Assembly (NCBI RefSeq): GCF_019320115.1
Contig: NC_089586.1
Location: 3,682,804 to 3,746,803, forward strand
Direction: 5' to 3'
DNA: 64,000 nucleotides
DNA from: Miscanthus floridulus
Taxonomy: Eukaryota > Streptophyta > Magnoliopsida > Poales > Poaceae
Shown piece after piece: positions 12,333-25,000 of this stretch. Below the pieces are notes generated by a model. The model ran no database searches. It was not told the DNA's origin and was given only the letters and a program-made list of their open reading frames with translations. Position 1 is the first letter of the stretch, and each line of letters starts with the position of its first letter. The position numbers were made by a program, and so were the translations under genes.

Positions 12333-14846
12333 TCAAACTCCCTCTCCCCCTTTGGCGTCAAACACCAAAACCTAGGGGTCGATCGGCGGGGCTGCAGCGG
12401 ATGAGCCGGGCGCTGAAGAATGTGGGGCAAGCTGGAACTAGGCACCATCATCATCTGACCTTGAGCTCTGAACTGACTGGCCCTCTATGGCAGGAAGTGT
12501 TGCTGAAGCAGTCTGGGTCTGAGCCGGGGCTGGTGCTGCCTATGAAGCTGCTAGTATGTCTGTCATAGGATCTGACGAGGCAACATACGAGGGGAGCCTC
12601 TGAGTAGTTACTACGACTAGGGCTACTGTAGACAGACCGGCAATATGCATATGAGGTGGAGTAGGCATGCCGGTCAACTCGCTGAAGGATGCTCCAAGAC
12701 TCTTGGAGACTGACGTGTCAGGCACGAATAGTGAGGAAGACTGCTCTGGTGTGAAGCCTGTCTGAAGTGGAGTGAACCGCGGGGCTACCACGGGTGAGGC
12801 TAACCACTAGGACACCTGTACAAGAGGTGAAGCAAACTGAGCTAGAGGCTGTCCCTAACCCTGAAGCCCACTGGGCTGTATAGCTGGAGTCATCGTGGTG
12901 GAAGCAGGCTGAGCAAGCTGGGGCGAAGTCTATGGCTGTGGGGCCCCAAGAGCTGTCACTACATGCTGCATGAAACCCATAAGCTGCTGTTGTAAGAGTA
13001 TCTACTGCTGATGCATCTGCTGCTGCTGCTGCATGGCCTGCTACTGCCTCTGGAACTTGTCCTGTTGAGTCTGAAACTAGGCAAAAGTAGCAGCTGTCTC
13101 ATGTGCCTGTCTATCCTATGTCTGCTGCATCCGCTCAAGAATAGCAATGAGAGCGGGGTCTGTCTGCGAAGCAGGTGGAGCAGAACTAGAGCTACCGGCC
13201 TCTGCATTGTGTCTATGTGGAGGCATCTGAGGAATAGGTAGGTAGTCATCGTTAGAACTGTCACTGTACTCGCTCAACTCCTGCTGTGCCTTTAGCTCCT
13301 CCTCCTTAGTGGCTACAATCCCTCTAATGATCTCATCCTACTGAGCTGCGGACTCTGGCACGTCGGGATGATGGCTAGGCTATCTGGGTGCCTAAGGAGT
13401 GGTGTGTCTGATCCTCTATGATAGGTTGTAAGCTAGGAACTCTATGGTGGCACCTATATACTCATCCATCATACTAGGGGGCTTATCAAGCACTACTCTG
13501 TAGATGAGGAATGTGATCCAGTGAGCATAGGGAAGCTGCCTACGACCCTTGAATCCCTCAGCTATAGTATCCTCCATCTCTGAAAGAAGGAGGTCCTAGA
13601 TATCAAATACTGTCTGCTGCATCAGGGCATTAAGAAGGCAGACCTATAGGCGAGTCAGGCCCTCTCTATATCCCAACCTGGGAAGCAGTGTCCTCCTAAT
13701 AATGACCTCTAGCACTCTCGCTATAGGAGTCAAGTCACTGGGGTTCCTGCTCGACCCCTCTCCAAAAGGCTCCTTGAAGCAATGTCGCACTAAATCTGTA
13801 GGAGGCACCAACCCTCCATGAGGACGCTTGGGAGGCTCCTACTGTCCATAACAAACCTCATGCATCTTGACAGGCTGCTCTTGTAGCCTCAGTATCTCTC
13901 TGACCCTGCCACTCATCACTCTGTAGTCTTTGCCTCTAAAAGCAAAGTGAATGAATCTGTGATGTGGATCGATGAAGAGTGAAGCATAAAACTGACGAAC
14001 CCAAGATAGTACATATATCCCCGTCCATCCAATCAAATCTATCAGTCCTGGCAAATATGATAGGTAAGGCCGAATGTGCTCTCCGGCGGCTGCCACAGTA
14101 GACTCTATCCGACAGACTCTCTAAGATCGAAACACTGCCCTACTGTTGAGATAAGCATTGTAGAAGTCCTCCCACAGTGGCGTGTAGAAACCCTTAGCTA
14201 CTCTCTCATCCCTCCTCGGAGGAAACCAAACCTCAAACTCAACAAAACACAGCTGCTGAACCTGCCTGGCTGTAGCGGCCCTCAAGTCGAAGTGTACCAC
14301 TAGAGGTAGACCCTGTGGTCTAGGTGGAGGACGTGATCCCCTCCGCTGTGTCGACGGCCTTGATGAGACTGGTACACAGGTCCGTCCAGAGCGGCAAAGC
14401 TAGGGTGCCAGCTCTGTCTCCTTGACTTGCTGAGTCTGCTAGGCCTGCTCACCCTCCTAAGTCTGCTGGGCCTGCTCGCCCTCCTAAGTCTGCTGAACTA
14501 GCTCCTACTCTACTAACGGGCCTTCCTCAATGGCAACCCATCATCCTGCAAACATGGCAGTCCTAGCTAGACTACCGTGACGACGCTCAACCTCCTCAAT
14601 CATAGCTCTGACTGCTGGTGAAACCAGCTGATCTGCAATGACAACTCTGCTGTGGGCACCACCTCTCTCGGCACGCTCTGCAGCCTCTGCAACAGCTGCT
14701 GCTCTCGCTGTCTCTGCGTCGGGGTACTTCCACTTCTTGGATGTCACCTGCTTGGTTGACTTGCCCTTTGATCCGGCTGGCTAGTGAGGCGGGGGCCTCC
14801 GATCATCATCACCTGGGCCATCACCAACGTTCTTGGTGCGAGCCAT
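12333..14846 (-). pseudogene. Copia-2 third gene (env-position ORF; plant-transposon-protein-like), about 24 in-frame stops, no frameshift
   Basis: The frame starts at ATG (14846-14844, MARTKNVGDGPGDDD) and runs for about 838 codons to TGA at 12333-12335 in one phase. The order is: basic/acidic N-terminus; Ala/Glu-rich stretch (ETARAAAVAEAAERAE); Gln/Glu repeats; a globular part containing FYTPLWEDFYNAYLNSRAVF and WVRQFYASLFIDPHHRFIHF (near 13960-14200); then a Gln-rich segment with QAMQQQQQMHQQ near 13020; then a Pro/Ser/Ala-rich tail. The central part resembles the 'putative plant transposon protein' domain that I associate with grass retroelement accessory ORFs and Athila ORF1-type proteins; this is recall and unconfirmed. 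I see no signal peptide or transmembrane segment, so 'env-like' describes position only. Nearly all stops are TAG replacing a likely CAG. Confidence 0.7.
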
Positions 14847-16000
14847 CTGAACTAACAAGATGATGAACTGCCGCTGATGAAGATCAACTGTCAAACTGCC
14901 ACTTTCGAGGCTTGGCCTCGATCCTTACTCGCGAGCTTGGCTCCGAGTTGACTGTCAACTGCCATAGGAACCACAATGGAACCGACACGCTGCACGATAG
15001 AATAGATGGATATACAAATAAATACCATATGTCTAATAGATGCGAAACCCTAATAGAGAAAGCAATGTGGATATGAAATAGAATCGAATGGCTTTCTACC
15101 TGACAAGCAGCGATCCGAGAAAAGATGAGATGTCACACAGGGAATCTCGGAACTGGCTAGGGTTAGGTCAAAAAAACCCTGAATGCAGTGGGGAATCAGT
15201 GCATTGAAAATATGATCTAGGTCACAATTGTATAGATCAAGATTGAAAAATAAATCTTGCCTTACTAATCAAGGAGGTGGTAGGGCTAGGGCACACGGCA
15301 TGAGATGACCAGCAGGCTTGGCAACGGCGCCAAAAATCTCAGCGGGCTCGGCTTGGGCAGCGTGGTGGCGAGGGGGCCGGGCGAGCACTGTGGTGCGCGA
15401 GCTGCGGCGGCGTGAGCTATGCTGGCGCGGTGGTGCGCTAGAAGGCTCGGGCAAAGCTAGCTGGATGGCGGCGCGGCGAGCTTGGGCGCGAGGTGGCCGG
15501 CGCGGTGTTGCAGTGGCACAGCGAGGCAGTAGCGCGGCGGCGCGTGGCTGGCAAGCAGTGGAGGCGCAGGAGGCGGCGGCGCTGGCTAGGGCAAAAGCGA
15601 GGTGAAGGGCAAAATTGGGTATGACTGCGGTTAAATAGTTCCCCACACGCGACGGATTAGGAAATAGAGAAAAGAGTCCTGAAGCCGCGTGAGATCCACT
15701 GACCGGATGCTCTGGTGGTAGCGACCGGACGCTACCACCCAGCATCCGGTCAATTCCAGAGAGGTCCAGTTCCTCTAGAATCGGGACCGGACGCGTCCGG
15801 TGGTCCATGACCGGACGCAGGCAGGGTCCGGTCAGTACAACTTGGTCTTCCTTCGATCGACCGGACGCAGAACCCTTCCTGACCGGACGCACAGATGCAG
15901 CGTCCGATCACTCCTTCACCAGCAGTTCACCTCCTGTGAACTGACCGAACGCTGGACAGCAGCGTCCGGTGCAGCGTCCGGTGCACCTTTTTCAGCAAAT
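14847..16000 (-). promoter_or_regulatory. Promoter-like module and leader upstream of the Copia-2 third gene
   Basis: Read on the minus strand, an array of GACCGGACGC/GCGTCCGG motifs (15990-15690) is followed by the TATA-like CTATTTAA (complement of 15631-15638). A GC-rich stretch (15600-15310) and an AT-rich leader ending at the ATG at 14846 come next. The same order, motif array then CTATTTAA, occurs in the LTRs. I infer an independent promoter for the third gene. A leader intron is possible but I could not define one. Confidence 0.5.
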
Positions 16001-16371
16001 CTTCAAACTTCCTTCGCGCTGCCTATTCCCAATCAAGTCCCAACTTGAATAAGATCCAAATAAACACCAATTGAGACTGATGTGAGTGACCTCTCTCAAA
16101 CCCTCATATTTTTTTTAAATATTTTATCTTAGGCTATAATTCTTTTTAAGAAAATAGGCAACAAGAGGGCAAATGGAACAAAACGACAAAACAATATTCA
16201 TGCATATGCAATACTTGTAAGTAAATCTAGTTGCTTGTCAAGTTTGATCCAAGGTTAAGCTTCTTCACACGCTTTTCGGCGGTTATCTTAACCATGTTAG
16301 ACAAGCCCTATATGCATTGCCACAATTTAAACATGTTGTATATTACAATGAATGCAAGGGACAACACAAGC

Positions 16372-19300
16372 TTAATTTTTAGTGAAGTTACTAAAATCAA
16401 GTACATTGAGCTCATTCCGCAATCTACAAAATGTAGCCTCATCTAGCGGTTTAGTGAAGATATCTGCTAATTGATCTTCGGATCTTACACCTTCTAGTGA
16501 TATATCATTTTTAGCCACATGATCTCTTAGAAAGTGATGGCGGATATCTATATGCTTGATGTGAGAGTGTTGAACCGGATTATTTGCAAGTTTTACTACA
16601 CTTTCATTATCGCACAAAAGAGGTACTTTCTCTAGAACTACTCTATAGTCTAGCAAAGTTTATTTCATGTATAATATTTGTGCACAACAAGCACCCATGG
16701 CAATGTATTCTGCTTCGGCGATGGACAAAGCCACACTATTTTGTTTCTTGGAGGACCAAGACACAAGTGATCTACCAAGCAAATGGCACCCTCCGGATGT
16801 GCTCTTTCTATTAATTTTGCATCCAGCGTAATCCGAATCGGAATAGCCAATTAATTCAAATAAAGCTCCTTTGGGATACCAAAGGCCAATGCTTGATATG
16901 TGCTTAAGATACCTAAGGATTCTTTTTACGGCAATTAAATGTGTTTCCTTAGGACTAGCTTGAAATCTAGCACACATACACACACTAAACATAATGTCGG
17001 GCTTAGATGCGGTTAAATATAACAAGCTACCAATCATAGAATGGTAGAGAGTTTGATCAACCGAGTTACCTCCCTCATCTAGGTCGAGATGTCCATTGGT
17101 AGGCATTGGTGTTTTGATTGGCTTACATTCATCCATCTTGAATCTCTTGAGAAGATCTTTTGTGTATTTCTCTTGAGAGATGAAGATGCCTTCTTTCATT
17201 TGCTTGACTTAAAAACTAAGAAAGAATGTAAGCTCACCAATCATTGATATCTTGAACTCCTTCGACATTAATTTACCAAATTCTTTGCATGAGTCTTCAT
17301 TTGATGATCCAACGATGATATCATCAACATATACTTGATAAATGAAGATATGCCCATCAAGCTTCTTGGTGAATAGTGTGGTGTCGACCTTTCCAATGGT
17401 GAAGCCCTTCTCAATGAGGAAGTCCCGAAGGCGCTCATACCAAGCTCTTGGGGCTTGCTTAAGCCCATATAGTGCCTTGGACAACCTATAAACATGATTA
17501 GGATATCTAGGGTCTTCAAACCTGGGAGGTTGATCAACATAGACTAGTTCATTAATAAAGCCATTTAAAAATGCACTTTTCACATCCATTTGATATAGTT
17601 TCATTTCATGATTTGATGCATATGCAAGAAGGATACGGATGGCTTCTAATCTTGCAACCAGTGCAAAGGTCTCTCCAAAATCCAAACCTTCAACTTGAGA
17701 GAACCCCTTTGCAACTAGTCTTGCCTTGTTCCTCACAACAACACCTTGATCATCTTGCTTGTTGCGGAACACCCACTTCGTTCCAACGACTCTTGCACCT
17801 TTAGGTCGCTCTTCAAGAGTCCAAATTTCATTACGAGTGAAGTTGTTCAACTCTTCATATATGGCATTGATCCAATCCGGATCTTTAAGAGCTTCTTCTA
17901 CCTTAGTAGGCTCATAGCAAGAGACAAAAGAGTGATGAGCAATAAATGACGTAAGTTTTTGAGATCGAGTCATTACACCCTTTGATGGACTCCCTATGAT
18001 GAGATCTTGTGGATGATCTTGTAGGAGAGGTGTATTTCTTCTATTGACCACTTGAGGAGGAGGTTGTGGAGCATCAACATCTTGTGCTTATACCACCATT
18101 TGCTCATGGGAGATATAAGTATCTTCATTTTCTACTCTCCCATCTTTTTCACCATCTTATGGTACATTTGATGAAGAGGGTTGGTTAATGACTTGTACAT
18201 CATCTTCATCATCTTTTGGCTTGATGTCTTCCACCAGAATATTCTTCATAGCCTCCCTCAATGGTTCATCACCTACATTATCAAGATTCTCATGTGCTCC
18301 TTGGGAGCCGTTAGATTTATCAAATTTCACATCATATGTTTCTTCAACCAAGCCAGTGGCATGATTAAATACTCTATATGCTTTGGACTTCAATGAGTAA
18401 CCAACAAGAAAACCTATATCACAACATCTTTGAAACTTCCCTAGGTGTTGCCGCTTCTTGTAGATGTAGCACTTGCAACCAAACACCCTAAAGAAGGAGA
18501 CGTCCGGCTTCTTCCCATTGAGCAACTCATACGGTGTCTTGACAAGGAACTTTTGAAGAAATAGGCGGTTGGATGCATAACATGTGGTGTTGATTGCTTC
18601 CGCCCATAGAGCTTCGGGGGTGTTGTACTCATCTAGCATTGTCCTTGCAAGAGTGATCAAAGTCCGGTTCTTTCTCTCAACTATACCATTTTGTTGAGGA
18701 GTATAGATTGCGGAGACTTTATGTTTGATTCCAACTTCATCACAATAAGCTTCTATGTTTGTGTTGTCAAACTCTTTGCCATTATCACTTCTTATCTTCT
18801 TGAGCTTCACTTCAAATTCATTTTGAGCTCTCTTGGCAAACTTCTTGAAACAAGATGCAACTTCGGATTTATCATGAAGGAAGAACACCCATGTATACCT
18901 TGAATAGTCATCCACAATCACAAGACAATAGAGATTTCCTCCCAAACTCTTAAATGTTGTTGGTCCAAATAAATCCATGTGTAGAAGTTCTAGCACTCTT
19001 GTGGTTAACATGAAAGCTTTGGTTGGATGAGTATTTGCAACTTGCTTGCTGGCTTGACATGCACTACAAAGCTTGTCCTTCTTAAACTTCACATCCTTCA
19101 ACCCTCTCACCAAATCATTCTTCATAAGCTTCTTGAGTGAGCTCATCCCAACATGAGCAAGTCTTCTATACCATAGCCACCCAAGTATTGTTTTAGTGAA
19201 TAGGCAAGTCTTCAAGTTTGCATCTTTGGAGGTGAAGTCAACTAGATATAAGTTATTGTATCTAAATCCATTGAATATCATTTGATTGTCATCTACCTTG

Positions 19301-19599
19301 GATACAACCACCTCCTTCTCGGTGAATAAGCATTGGAAGCTAAGATCATACAATTGCCCAACAGATAGCAAGTTGAAGCTTAATGAAGCAACATAGAGCA
19401 CATTGGAGATGGAATGATCATTTGATATTGCCACTTTGCCCAATCCTTTAACTTTGCCCTTTGAATTATCTCCAAATATTATTTTCTCTTGTCCATCTAC
19501 CTCTTCATCTAGTGAGATGAACATATGAGGATCACTGGTCATATGTTGAGTGCAACCACTATCAATAACCCAATGACTTCCACCGGTCTTGTAGTTCAC
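16372..19599 (-). pseudogene. Copia-2 pol (protease, integrase, reverse transcriptase, RNase H), in-frame stops
   Basis: One frame from the protease (WVIDSGCTQHMTSD near 19560) through the integrase zinc finger (WYRRLAHVG with CSACQASK), integrase core (RSDNGKEF and NGIVERKNR), reverse transcriptase ([28 protein letters not shown] near 17320) and RNase H (SDSDYAGC, then QLADIFTKPLDE near 16430). Stops lie at 18157 (TAA), about 18088 (TAA), 17209 (TAA) and 16660 (TAA). At 18157, 17209 and 16660 family members usually have Gln, so CAA-to-TAA changes explain them. No frameshift was seen. Gag is in the same phase upstream, separated by TGA and TAG codons 15 bases apart. Confidence 0.93.
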
Positions 19600-19614
19600 C
19601 TACACACAAGAGAT

Positions 19615-22000
19615 TCAAGCTTTAGGGATCCAAACTTGTTGAGGACCCTTCACCTTCTCAACAAGTGACTTAGCCACCCAAATCTTCTTAGGCCTACTCT
19701 TGTTAGGGGGTCCTAAGAATATGACTTTCATCTTTCCACTAGAATCTTTTCTAAGCATGTAGTGAGCATTGAAAGCAAAGGGTCTAGCATGCTTGGGCAA
19801 GGGTTGTGGTGGTGGAGTTTGACACTCATGAGCAAAGTGGCCTTCTTGTCCACACTCAAAACATCTCTTTGGCTTTGGCTTTGGCTTTGATTGTTGGTGT
19901 TGAGCTTGAGCCTTCTTCTTCTCTACACTTGCCATATATCCAATGCCACTTCTATCCATCTTCATGACGGTATTCATGAGTAGCTCACTTTGGAGATGCT
20001 TGCCTCTAGCAAACTTGCTCAATCCCACCTTGAGATGCTCTTTCTCCATCTTGAGCTTCTTGTTCTCTTCCTTGAGAATATCATTGTTTTTCTCTTCCTT
20101 GAGTTTCTTGTTTTCTTCTTTGAGCTTCTCATTCTCAAGGATCAACTCTTTGTCATGATCAAGAGTTTCTAGCACAATGGTGTTGTGACTTTTCATCTCT
20201 TCAAAATCTTTCATGAGCTTTTCATTGTCACTCTTGAGCTTGACATACTCATCATAGTCATTGCACTCAACCACTTGCTTGCCTTTGCTACTAGATCCAT
20301 GCTCAATGCTCTCATTAATTAAATCATCACATGAGGTAGCTATATCAATCTTAACAACATGGTTAGTAGCATCATGTGGCTCATTTGGTAAGAATTCTTG
20401 TGCAATAACAAGGGTATGATAATTGATCTTTAGAGTTGTATATTCATCTTTTAGCTTGTTGTGACTAGTGATAATCTCATTGTGCACCCACTCAAGTTTA
20501 TCATGTTTATCTTTAAGCTCTTTCTTAGAAGATTTGAGCTCCTTGAGTTTGGATGATATAGAATCATTTGTTTCTTTGAGCTTATCATTAGCCTTTTCTA
20601 ATGTATCACATTTAGCTAAAAGTAAATCATTTTTAGCATCAAGTTTTTCATTTGTAGCTCTACTCTTTCTAATGATCTTAGTGTATTTTCTTAATATTTT
20701 GACAAGATCATCATATGTGGGTGAATCATCATCGCTATCGCTATCATCATCACTAGCTTGCTCATCATCACTACTATCATCACTCTTAGTTACCTTGCGT
20801 TCACCCTTGGCCATAAGGCATAGGTGTGTAGAGGATGATAGCGATGGTGGCGATGAGGATGCAAGATCAATAGCAATAGCGGCCACCTTCTCATTGTCAC
20901 TCTCATCATCGGATGATCCACTTGATGAATCAATGTCCGTGAGCCAATCACCGACAATATAGGCCTTGCCACTCTTTTTCTTCTTGTAGAAGTCTCTCTT
21001 TTTGCTATCTCTCTTCTTGTATGGCTTGTTCTTTTTCTTTTCATCTTCATCACTTGAATCATCTTTCTTACCCTTGTTCTTGACCTTGTCTTTCTTGGGC
21101 TTTGTGCATTGATGAGCTAGGTGGCCAAGTTTGCCACAATTATAGCAATCCATCTCGGAGATTGGCTTTCTTCTTGAGCTAGTGAAGAACTTCTTCTTCT
21201 TGCCGTCAAACTTGATGCCACTCTTGTTTAGCTTCTTTAGCATCTTGGCGGTCTTCTTCACCATGAGAGCAAGACTTTCTTCATCATCTTCACCACTTGA
21301 GCTTTCATACTCAAGTCTTGCCTTGCCCTTATCTTGGCTAGCTTTGAATGCTAAGTCTTTCTCTTTCTTCTTTGTAGAGGATGAGCCATCTTGTGGTGTG
21401 ATGTGCATATACATCTCATGAGCATTGATCTTTCCCAAGATTTGTATCGGTGTAGCGGTGGAAAGATCACCTTGATGTAGCACGGTCACAATGTGCCCAT
21501 ATTTGTCAATTAGGAGGACACTCAAGATCTTTCTCACAACGTCGGATGGTGACATTTGAGTAAGTCCAAGCCCATTGACTTCCTCTACAAGAATATTTAA
21601 ACGAGAATATATTTCATTAGCACTTTCTTTGGGAAAGCATCTCAAAAGAATTTAGCTTTTTAATCACAAGATGATAGCGTTCCTCATGCTCACTCTTGGT
21701 TCCCTCATAGAGCACACAAACGTCCGACCATAGTGCATGGGCGTCTTTGTGGTTCCTTACACGATTGAACACATCTTTGCAAAGGCCTCTAAAGATGGTG
21801 TTGTGAGCCTTTGCATTCCATTTTTCATAGTTTACTTCATCACCTTGAAGTTGTGCGGCATTCTTAGGTGTTGGGAACCCTTGAGAGGCGGCTCTAAGAA
21901 TTCCAACATCTAGAGCTTCTAGGTAAGCCTCCATGCGAATTTTCTAATATGGAAAATCATCCCCCTCGAAGATGGGAGGAGGACCATCCCCATGAGACAT
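19615..22000 (-). pseudogene. Copia-2 gag, one stop and one frameshift
   Basis: Starts at ATG 22000 (MSHGDGPPPIFEGDDF). It has the DUF4219/UBN2-like region (EKWNAKAHNTIFRGL and ALWSDVCVLYEGT), a Ser/Asp/Lys-rich linker, zinc knuckle CYNCGKLGHLAHQC (about 21108-21149), a long predicted coiled coil (about 20100-20700, many Lys/Glu/Leu heptads), a second knuckle CFECGQEGHFAHEC (about 19822-19863), and the tail VWIPKA. An early TAG falls where Trp is expected (near 21947), and an extra T near 21636 shifts the frame. The rest is open. The second knuckle far C-terminal, after the coiled coil, matches Copia-1 and supports one lineage. Confidence 0.9.
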
Positions 22001-22038
22001 CTTGCTCTAAGCGGTTAGGCTTAAAAACATGAGCACGA

Positions 22039-22052
22039 GGCTCTGATACCAA
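22039..22052 (-). other. Primer-binding site of Copia-2 (initiator tRNA-Met)
   Basis: The minus-strand sequence TTGGTATCAGAGCC directly adjoins the inner edge of the right LTR, a full match to the usual iMet primer site. Confidence 0.9.
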
Positions 22053-25000
22053 TTGAAAGGATCAAGATGCCCAAGAGGGGGGGGTGAATTGGGCTAATTT
22101 TAAATTTCCTTGCAATAATCAAATCCTACGGATAGCCCAATTAACCCCTTGTGCCTAGAAAAGTGTTTCTATCAAATTAACGCACAATAGACTTGCAACC
22201 TATGTTCTAAACTTACTTTAGCATAGCAATTCTACGAATGTAAAGACAAGTATTGAATTGCTCAAAGTAAATGCTCAAAGTAAATAGAGAGAGGAATGCG
22301 GCGATGTTTTGCCGAGGTATCGGAGAGTCGCCACTCTCCACTAGTCCTCGTTGGAGCACCCACACAAGGGTGTAGCTCCCCCTTGATCCGCGTAAGGATC
22401 AAGTGCTCTCTATGGATTGATTTTTCGACACTCCGTCGTGGCGAATCACCCAAAGCCACTCATAACTTGAGTTGGGTCACCCACAAGCTCCGCCAGGTGA
22501 TCACCAAGCTCCCAATCACCACCAAGCCATCTAGGTGATGGCGATCACCAAGAGTAACAAGCACGAACTCTCACTTGACCACGCGAAGCCTAATGAGAAG
22601 ATGGATGCACACTTGTCTACTCTTGATTCACTAATGAGGTTTTACTCTTGGATTCTCAAATCACAAATACCTCACTAGAACCTTGCTCTTCTTGGCACTC
22701 ACAAACATGTTTCTCAGCTGTTGGAATGAGCAAAAGTAACTCCACTCACGAGTGGAGCTTCTATTTATAAGGCAGCCTGAAAAACGAACCGTTATGAGCT
22801 TCTGCGGGATGATCAGACGCTCCGATCGTTTTGACCGGACGCTCCAGTCAGTTCAACCCACGAACAGTTTTCAAGTGATGACCGGACACTGTTAGGGTCT
22901 GGTCAGTACTGACCGGACGTGTCCGGTCGCTCTTGGATGCTTACTGTAAACGACCGGACGCTGGATACTCAGGGTCCAGTCACCACTGACTGGACGCGTC
23001 CGGTCACACTTTCTCAAGTCTAGACCCTTACTGGAGTCGACCGGACGCTGGCCCTCAGCGTTCGGTCACATTGACCTTCCAGCGTCCGGTCACACCAGAC
23101 TTGTTTTCCTCGGTCAAATGAATTGACCGGACCCTGCGGCCAGCGTCCGGTCCCACTGGAGCCAGTGTCCGGTCAGTATTTGACCCTGCATTCACTTCCA
23201 ACTCTCGATCATATGTGAATGAAGTTTGCTCCAAAGGATCTTAGGCATTCATAGGAGCTACCTAGAGCTAGTTTTAACAAGTGTGCACCACACCTAACTT
23301 ACTAGACTCAACTAGGTCAAGCTACCCATCCATACCCCCCTTAATAGTACGGCCAAAGGAAAAACAAAGTCCTAAACTACTCTAAGTGTCTTTCCAACTC
23401 CACTCGACACTTAGAACTAGTCATCCTTAACCTTGTCGTCCAATCCTTTGAAAACCGAAATGATTTCCATCATAGGGGCATGACAACCTTGATTGCTCAA
23501 TCGATCTCTATTACCATGACCTAACTTTATTTGCCACTGTGAAAGCTCTAGTTTGGTTTTGGTTAATTGATGAAACCCTAAGTGCTAACCTAGTTTATCA
23601 AGATGATTATGAGATAGGTAGCACTACTCCAAGTGATGAAGCAATGGTGAAGATCATAACAATGGTGATGGCATGGTGATGGTCAAATGCTTAAACTTGG
23701 AAAAGAAGAAAGAGAAAAACAAAAGGCTCAAGGCAAAGGTATAAAATGTAGGAGCCATTTTGTTTTAGTGATCAAGACACTTAGTGAGTGTGATCACTTT
23801 TAGGATAGATAGCCGTACTATTAAGAGGAGTGAAACTCATATCGGAATGCGGTTATCAAAGTGCCACTAGATGCTCTAACTCATTGCATATGCATTTAAG
23901 ATCTAGTGGAGTGCTAACACCCTTGAAAATATTTGTGAAAATATGCTAACACATGTGCACAAGGTGTTTGCACATGGGATTCGGCGCTTTTGGGAAAAAT
24001 GAAATGTCTATTTTCTATTGCGCCGGATGCAAAATTCTTGGTGGTTGGCACATTTGAGTAAGGGTGAAGAAGTTAGAGTTGAAATGGAGTTGGTCGAAAT
24101 GATGCTGGCGTCGGTCTACTGACCGGACGCTGGGTCACTCAGCGACCGGACGCTGAAGGGCTGCGTCCGGTCGAGCTGTCAGACGGCACAGTCGCTAGGG
24201 TTGAGCACCGGACGCTGGTCCGCGTCCGGTCAAGGTGGACCAGACGCGTCCGGTCGAAAAAACATGCCTCGGGGAGCTTACTGGAAACGACCGGACGCTG
24301 GGGCTTCAGCGTCCGGTCAGTTTTGACCGGAGCGTCCGGTCAGCTTTGTAGCCGTTGAAATCTGACGAACAGCGTTTGAAGCTGGTGACGCGTGGCGTCC
24401 ATCGGGCGACCGGACGCTGAGGGCCAGTGTCCGGTCAGTATGACCGGAGCGTCCGGTCAGAGCGCGTTTTGCCCAGTGAAGGGGTATAACGGCTCTATTT
24501 GATGGGGGCTCTATTTATAGCCCCATGGCCGGCTCAAAGGACAACTCTTGCACATTTTCATTGACATAGCATCCTTGTGAGCTTAGCCAAAGCCCTCCCA
24601 CTCATCTCCATCATTGATCCATCATCATTGTGAGATTGGGAGAGAATCCAAGTGCATTGCTTGAGTGATTGCATCTAGAGGCACTTGGTATTCGTGTTGC
24701 GCTGCGGATTTCGCTTGTTTCTCTTGGTGGTTGCCACCACCTAGACGGTTGGAGCAGCGATGGAGGATCGGCATGAGTTGGTGATTGTTCGTGGCCGTCT
24801 CCGGTGATTGTAAGGGGAGTTGTACCTTCCCCGGCGGAGTGCCGAAAGGTAACTCTAGTAAATTGCTCGTGTCATTGAGTTACCTCACTTGTGGGTCGGT
24901 TCTTGCGGTGTCCAATCGTGTGGACGAGGTTTGTGAAACACCTCTTAGCCGCCGAACCACCAAGTGTTGGTCGACACAACGGGGACGTAGCGTGTTGGCA

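Noticed and set aside
12959..13264. 101-codon minus-strand frame in Copia-2
   Set aside because: Alternative phase of the Gln-rich part of the third gene; the main phase continues through it.
12333..14846. Reassigned TAG codon to explain the TAG-only stops
   Set aside because: The nuclear genes here (GH17 and KCS) use TAG as a normal stop, so cytosine decay is the simpler reading.
12333..14846. Viral-type envelope protein
   Set aside because: No signal peptide, transmembrane helix or fusion-like segment is visible; only the gene position is env-like.
15269..15892. 207-codon minus-strand frame and a plus-strand frame between pol and the third gene of Copia-2
   Set aside because: They come from GC-rich repeats and the CCGGAC array; I treat the region as promoter and leader.
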